Positions 22,083-24,863 of a stretch of DNA of 24,863 nucleotides are shown one piece after another; the first letter of the stretch is position 1; each line of letters starts with the position of its first letter. This DNA is from CAWVWD01 sp965662365 (GTDB taxonomy: Bacteria > Bacteroidota > Bacteroidia > Chitinophagales > Saprospiraceae): NCBI GenBank assembly GCA_965662365.1, contig CBFIHR010000068.1:1-24863 (forward strand), in the 5' to 3' direction. The notes under the pieces were generated by a model. It was given only the letters and a program-made list of their open reading frames with translations, searched no databases and was not told the DNA's origin. Made by a program: the position numbers and the translations under genes.

Positions 22083-23102
22083 TTAAATAGCTGCCCCTTT
22101 TACAGTTTCGATGATAACCGCAGCTACTTTGTAAGGATCCGCTTCAGAGTTTGGACGACGATCTTCTAACCAACCTTTCCAACCTGACTCAACTGTTGCG
22201 ATAGGAATACGAATAGACGCACCTCTATCAGAAATACCGTAGCTAAATTGGTCGATAGCTTGAGTTTCGTGTAAACCTGTCAAACGCATGTGATTATCCG
22301 GTCCATATACGTCGATACATTTTTTGATAACGTCCGCTGGAGCGAATGCTTCACAGATTTTTTCGTAAGTCTCACGGCTTCCACACGTTCTTAATACTTC
22401 ATTAGAGAAGTTAGCGTGCATACCTGAACCATTCCAGTCTGTTGCTCCTAAAGGCTTACAGTGATAATTTACAGAAACACCATATTTCTCAGCAGTTCTG
22501 TCCAATAAGTAACGAGCTACCCAAATTTGGTCACCTGCAGATTTTGCACCTTTAGCGAAGATTTGAAATTCCCACTGACCAGCAGCAACTTCCGCATTGA
22601 TACCTTCGATATTCAAACCTGCATCAATACATAAATCCATGTGTTCTTCAACGATTTCACGACCGAAAGCATTTTTTGCTCCTACTGAACAGTAGTAAGG
22701 ACCTTGAGGTGCTGGATACCCGCTTGCAGGGAAACCTAATGGCAACTGAATGTCGTTGTCCCATAAGAAATATTCTTGCTCGAAACCGAACCAGAAATCA
22801 TTATCATCATCGTTGATAGTTGCACGTCCGTTTGTAGAGTGAGGTGTGCCATCAGCAGCTAAAACTTCACACATTACTAAGTAAGCATCACGACGACCTG
22901 GATCAACACAGATAAAAACAGGCTTTAATAAACAGTCAGAAGAGCCGCCTTCCGCTTGTTGAGTTGAACTTCCGTCGAAAGACCACATTGGACAGTCCTC
23001 TAATTTACCAGAGAAATCCTTTTCAATACGAGTTTTCGAACGCATTTGTTGAGCAGGTTGTGCACCATCTAACCAGATGTATTCTAATTTTGACTTAGTC
23101 AT
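22083..23102 (-). CDS. glnII: Glutamine synthetase, type II (eukaryote-like)
   Basis: ATP-dependent ligase that makes glutamine from glutamate and ammonium in the cytoplasm. At 339 residues it has the size of GSII, far shorter than GSI (about 470) or GSIII (about 700). The N-terminal beta-grasp domain has EYIWLDGAQ, then SFDGSSTQQAEGGSSDCLL and VDPGRRDAYLVMCEV. The catalytic domain has WFGFEQEYFLWD and GPYYCSVGAKNAFGREIVEE, followed by INAEVAAGQWEFQI (metal-binding and active-site glutamates), DWNGSGMHANFS and SIRIPI. This type lacks the GSI adenylylation loop, so control is more likely transcriptional; a perfect Bacteroidota promoter and a long structured leader are present upstream. It is a single gene. 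The symbol glnII follows the rhizobial naming. Confidence 0.93.
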   Translation of the reverse strand: MTKSKLEYIWLDGAQPAQQMRSKTRIEKDFSGKLEDCPMWSFDGSSTQQAEGGSSDCLLKPVFICVDPGRRDAYLVMCEVLAADGTPHSTNGRATINDDDNDFWFGFEQEYFLWDNDIQLPLGFPASGYPAPQGPYYCSVGAKNAFGREIVEEHMDLCIDAGLNIEGINAEVAAGQWEFQIFAKGAKSAGDQIWVARYLLDRTAEKYGVSVNYHCKPLGATDWNGSGMHANFSNEVLRTCGSRETYEKICEAFAPADVIKKCIDVYGPDNHMRLTGLHETQAIDQFSYGISDRGASIRIPIATVESGWKGWLEDRRPNSEADPYKVAAVIIETVKGAAI

Positions 23103-23179
23103 CGCTTTGTTTAATTTTAGAATTTTAAAAATATTTAGTTTTTTATATAATTATGATAGAAAATTTTTCATAAAAATCA

Positions 23180-23387
23180 AGAAATCAAGTTGTAACAAGG
23201 ATTTCGGCATGATTTCTTCTATTCAATCTCTATAAAAAATTTGCTTTTCTGATTATTTTATATGTACCTAAATACATATAATAATGTGTAATTTATTAAA
23301 TTAATAAAACCATCGTATCGAATGTCACTTTACTATTAGTGTGGATAACATTCGACAATTTTTAGGACGCACTTGAATTTTATTAAT
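23180..23387 (-). promoter_or_regulatory. Structured leader of glnII (inverted repeats)
   Basis: Three inverted repeats lie between the predicted transcription start and the start codon: AGAAATCA/TGATTTCT (23180-23187 and 23210-23217); TCGAATGT/ACATTCGA (23318-23325 and 23348-23355) with an inner CACT/AGTG; and, enclosing the latter, ATTAATAAAA/TTTTATTAAT (23300-23309 and 23378-23387). The nested second and third repeats would form a long interrupted stem. No known riboswitch consensus is recognised. Confidence 0.45.
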
Positions 23388-23432
23388 AAATTTTAGGTCT
23401 GTTGCTCTCTTGCGTTTCTCTATTGAACAGTA

Positions 23433-23462
23433 CAAAAGTATCTACTTTTTAGTAGCTTACAA
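23433..23462 (-). promoter_or_regulatory. Promoter of glnII (Bacteroidota sigma-A type)
   Basis: On the minus strand: TTG (23462-23460), 19 bp, then TACTTTTG (23440-23433). Both elements match the Bacteroidota consensus TTG...TAnnTTTG at an accepted spacing. Transcription would start near 23425, about 320 nt before the start codon. Confidence 0.6.
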
Positions 23463-23840
23463 AAAATAGGATTTTCTATTACTTGCTATTTTACAAAATG
23501 GATTGACAATAAATAGACAACCTATAATTATTTTTTGATTTTCTGTAATTTAACATATAATAAATTGGTATTCACACTTTTTTTAAAAATATATTTCACA
23601 AACCAAATCGTCAAATTAAAGTCATTTTGTTAAAAAGATGTAAATAAATTCTAAACTAAAGCTGCATAACAATATTATGGACAAATAAGATATTTTTTTT
23701 ATACCATATATTTTGTTTTGTAACAAAAAATTCCGTTTTTCAAGCCTTATTACTACTTGATTATCGGGAGTTCATCGCAGCCTCCAAATTTTATATTTTC
23801 GTAGCAACTTATTGACAAATTATTTAAACCGTATCATGCC

Positions 23841-24494
23841 GTGACTTACAAACTGCTTTGTTTTTTGGGAATTACTCTACTCATGTTTAGTTGTACAACA
23901 CTTAAACATAACATCGTACAAGAAGAAGGAAGTGAAGAGTTAATATTACCTCAACCGCTGATGGTAAAATCAATCGACTCCTTAGCTCCTCAGAATAATT
24001 TACAAACTGAATTGGTGAGAACCTACCAGCTCAATCAACGATCGTATCCGTATCCACATCCACAATTTTATCCAATCACATCGCCCTACCAAAAAATAAG
24101 AAACGATTCACAAGGAGATGGTTTTTTTGGTGCATCAAGAGGACGACGTACACATAATGGTATTGATATTCTGGTTACGCCTGGAAGTGCGGTCTATTGT
24201 CCGATTGAAGGCGTGATGCTCCGCATGGCTTATCCTTATGGCACTGCGAGGGGTAATCATCAATGGGAAGGTTGTGTTATCGTTGGCGTTGGCGATTATC
24301 GTGGTTATGAAGTGAAAATATTTTATATGCGTCCTTTTGTCATCGGCGACTATCTTTTCCCAGGAGATATTCTTGGGATTGCACAAGATATTTCTCGCAA
24401 ATATTCGCCTGCTATGATGGATCATTTGCACGTCGAAGTCCGAAGAAATGGCGTATTAATTGACCCAGCTACTTTATTTGAGTTAGTAGAATAA
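23841..24494 (+). CDS. M23 (LytM-type) peptidase-domain lipoprotein
   Basis: A 217-residue putative zinc endopeptidase of peptidoglycan. The start is GTG at 23841; the ATG five bases earlier is out of frame and stops at once. The N terminus MTYKLLCFLGITLLMFSC is a lipoprotein signal with C18 in the lipobox, so the protein should be membrane-anchored. The M23 domain lies at about 95-212: H105-x-x-x-D109 in RRTHNGIDILVTPGSAVY, and the H195-L-H197 pair in DHLHVEVRRNG, so the metal ligands are all present and the enzyme is probably active. The segment between them (Y131-P-Y-G to G-D-I-L) is the usual beta-sheet core. It is a lone gene, and a hairpin terminator follows. Confidence 0.85.
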   Translation: MTYKLLCFLGITLLMFSCTTLKHNIVQEEGSEELILPQPLMVKSIDSLAPQNNLQTELVRTYQLNQRSYPYPHPQFYPITSPYQKIRNDSQGDGFFGASRGRRTHNGIDILVTPGSAVYCPIEGVMLRMAYPYGTARGNHQWEGCVIVGVGDYRGYEVKIFYMRPFVIGDYLFPGDILGIAQDISRKYSPAMMDHLHVEVRRNGVLIDPATLFELVE

Positions 24495-24503
24495 GATTTA
24501 TAC

Positions 24504-24540
24504 AAACCTGTCAGATTTATCAAAATCTGACAGGTTTTAA
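24504..24540. terminator. Bidirectional terminator between the M23 gene and ctlX
   Basis: A perfect 15-bp stem (AAACCTGTCAGATTT at 24504-24518, complement at 24523-24537) with a 4-nt loop ATCA, between convergent genes. T residues follow on both strands. The AACCTGTCAGATTT type of arm is a hairpin I recall as common in Bacteroidota intergenic regions. Confidence 0.85.
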
Positions 24541-24553
24541 GCACACTTCTCGC

Positions 24554-24863
24554 CTACCTTTTTTTATCCAAAAACACTTCCGCCATCATACATCTTGCAC
24601 TTCCACCACCATATTTTTCAATCGTATAAATCGGTGCATAAATAATATTTGTAAAATGTTCAATCAAATCAATTTGCTCTTGACGCAACGATTTGTAGGC
24701 TTGTTCGGACATTACCAAGAAGGTTTTACCCTCATCATTTTGTACTTGAAGCATATTTCCGGCAAACGCCTCAACCTGTTCCATCCTTAAATCAATAATG
24801 GTTTTATTCGTTGTTTTGAAATGGTCGATGAGCATTTCTCGCTCGGCTTCATCATGAATACTT
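24554..24863 (-). CDS. ctlX: Citrulline utilization hydrolase CtlX-type protein, C-terminal part
   Basis: The frame is open to the right edge of the window, so only the last 102 residues are seen. The internal ATG at 24835 is not the start: coding continues upstream as SIHDEAERE. The segment TIIDLRMEQVEAFAGNMLQV and the C-terminal YGGGSARCMMAEVFL match amidinotransferase/deiminase-fold enzymes of the Bacteroidota CtlX group. The cysteine of SARCM is the catalytic nucleophile by family position. The protein is expected to act on citrulline or a related guanidino/ureido substrate in the cytoplasm. The partner gene (often an ornithine/arginine-related enzyme) would be beyond the window. It converges on the M23 gene. 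Confidence 0.82.
   Translation of the reverse strand, partial: SIHDEAEREMLIDHFKTTNKTIIDLRMEQVEAFAGNMLQVQNDEGKTFLVMSEQAYKSLRQEQIDLIEHFTNIIYAPIYTIEKYGGGSARCMMAEVFLDKKR

Larger units (their letters stand above)
23103..23840. other. Divergent intergenic region holding the glnII leader and the M23 gene promoter
   Basis: 738 bases without a gene. The glnII side (23103-23425) would be a leader of about 320 nt with several inverted repeats. The right side (23465-23840) is AT-rich with no clear structure apart from a small TTTTGT-A-ACAAAA palindrome at 23716-23728. The best promoter-like element for the M23 gene is TATTTTCG at 23794-23801, about 40 nt upstream of its start. It has one mismatch to TAnnTTTG and no -33 TTG. 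Confidence 0.6.

Noticed and set aside
1..24863. CRISPR arrays, tRNA/rRNA genes, insertion sequences, toxin-antitoxin or anti-phage gene sets
   Set aside because: No regularly spaced repeats, tRNA cloverleaf, transposase or nuclease-like ORF seen; the repeats present are short hairpins.

Overview
The window comes from an AT-rich member of the Bacteroidota. The signs are a C-terminal type IX secretion sorting domain, signal peptides ending in A-Q, a CtlX-type citrulline hydrolase, TAnnTTTG-type promoter elements (with a matching -33 TTG upstream of glutamine synthetase), almost no Shine-Dalgarno sequences, and a predicted mevalonate/carotenoid gene pair. A saprospirian or flavobacterial relative is plausible, but the sequence alone does not settle the class. 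No tRNA, rRNA, CRISPR array, transposase, integrase or phage gene was seen.

Layout from left to right. Positions 1-193 hold the 5' end of a probable M61 peptidase (minus strand). A thioredoxin-fold exported protein (723-1385) ends at a strong terminator. A Maf nucleotide pyrophosphatase (minus) is divergent from a lycopene cyclase (plus), which converges on an HMG-CoA synthase (minus). These last two lie at the entry and the late end of isoprenoid/carotenoid synthesis. A gene-free 0.7 kb stretch leads to a lone glycosyltransferase, then a palindromic repeat, a secreted beta-lactamase-fold serine hydrolase (minus), a GPH-type sugar/cation symporter (plus) and a DUF445 membrane protein (minus) whose stop overlaps the symporter's stop. 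A sixA-ppk1 operon (minus) follows, then pyruvate dehydrogenase E1 alpha, a tandem-GNAT acetyltransferase and a secreted dipeptidyl-peptidase IV-like S9 protease (all plus).

The accessory-looking part is 19.6-22.0 kb. It holds two tandem paralogous lipoproteins with a fibronectin-III-like fold, an orphan sorting-domain fragment without a signal peptide, and a 50-residue single-pass membrane ORF on the opposite strand. One lipoprotein gene is bracketed by an inverted 32-nt repeat, each copy of which is itself a hairpin.

The right end holds a type II (eukaryote-like) glutamine synthetase with a clear Bacteroidota promoter and an unusually long, structured leader of about 320 nt, then an M23 lipoprotein peptidase and the C-terminal part of CtlX. 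Most genes are single housekeeping or envelope genes with their own terminators. The convincing operons are sixA-ppk1 and possibly the lipoprotein pair. I found no complete undescribed multi-gene system. The lipoprotein locus and the glnA leader are the best leads.
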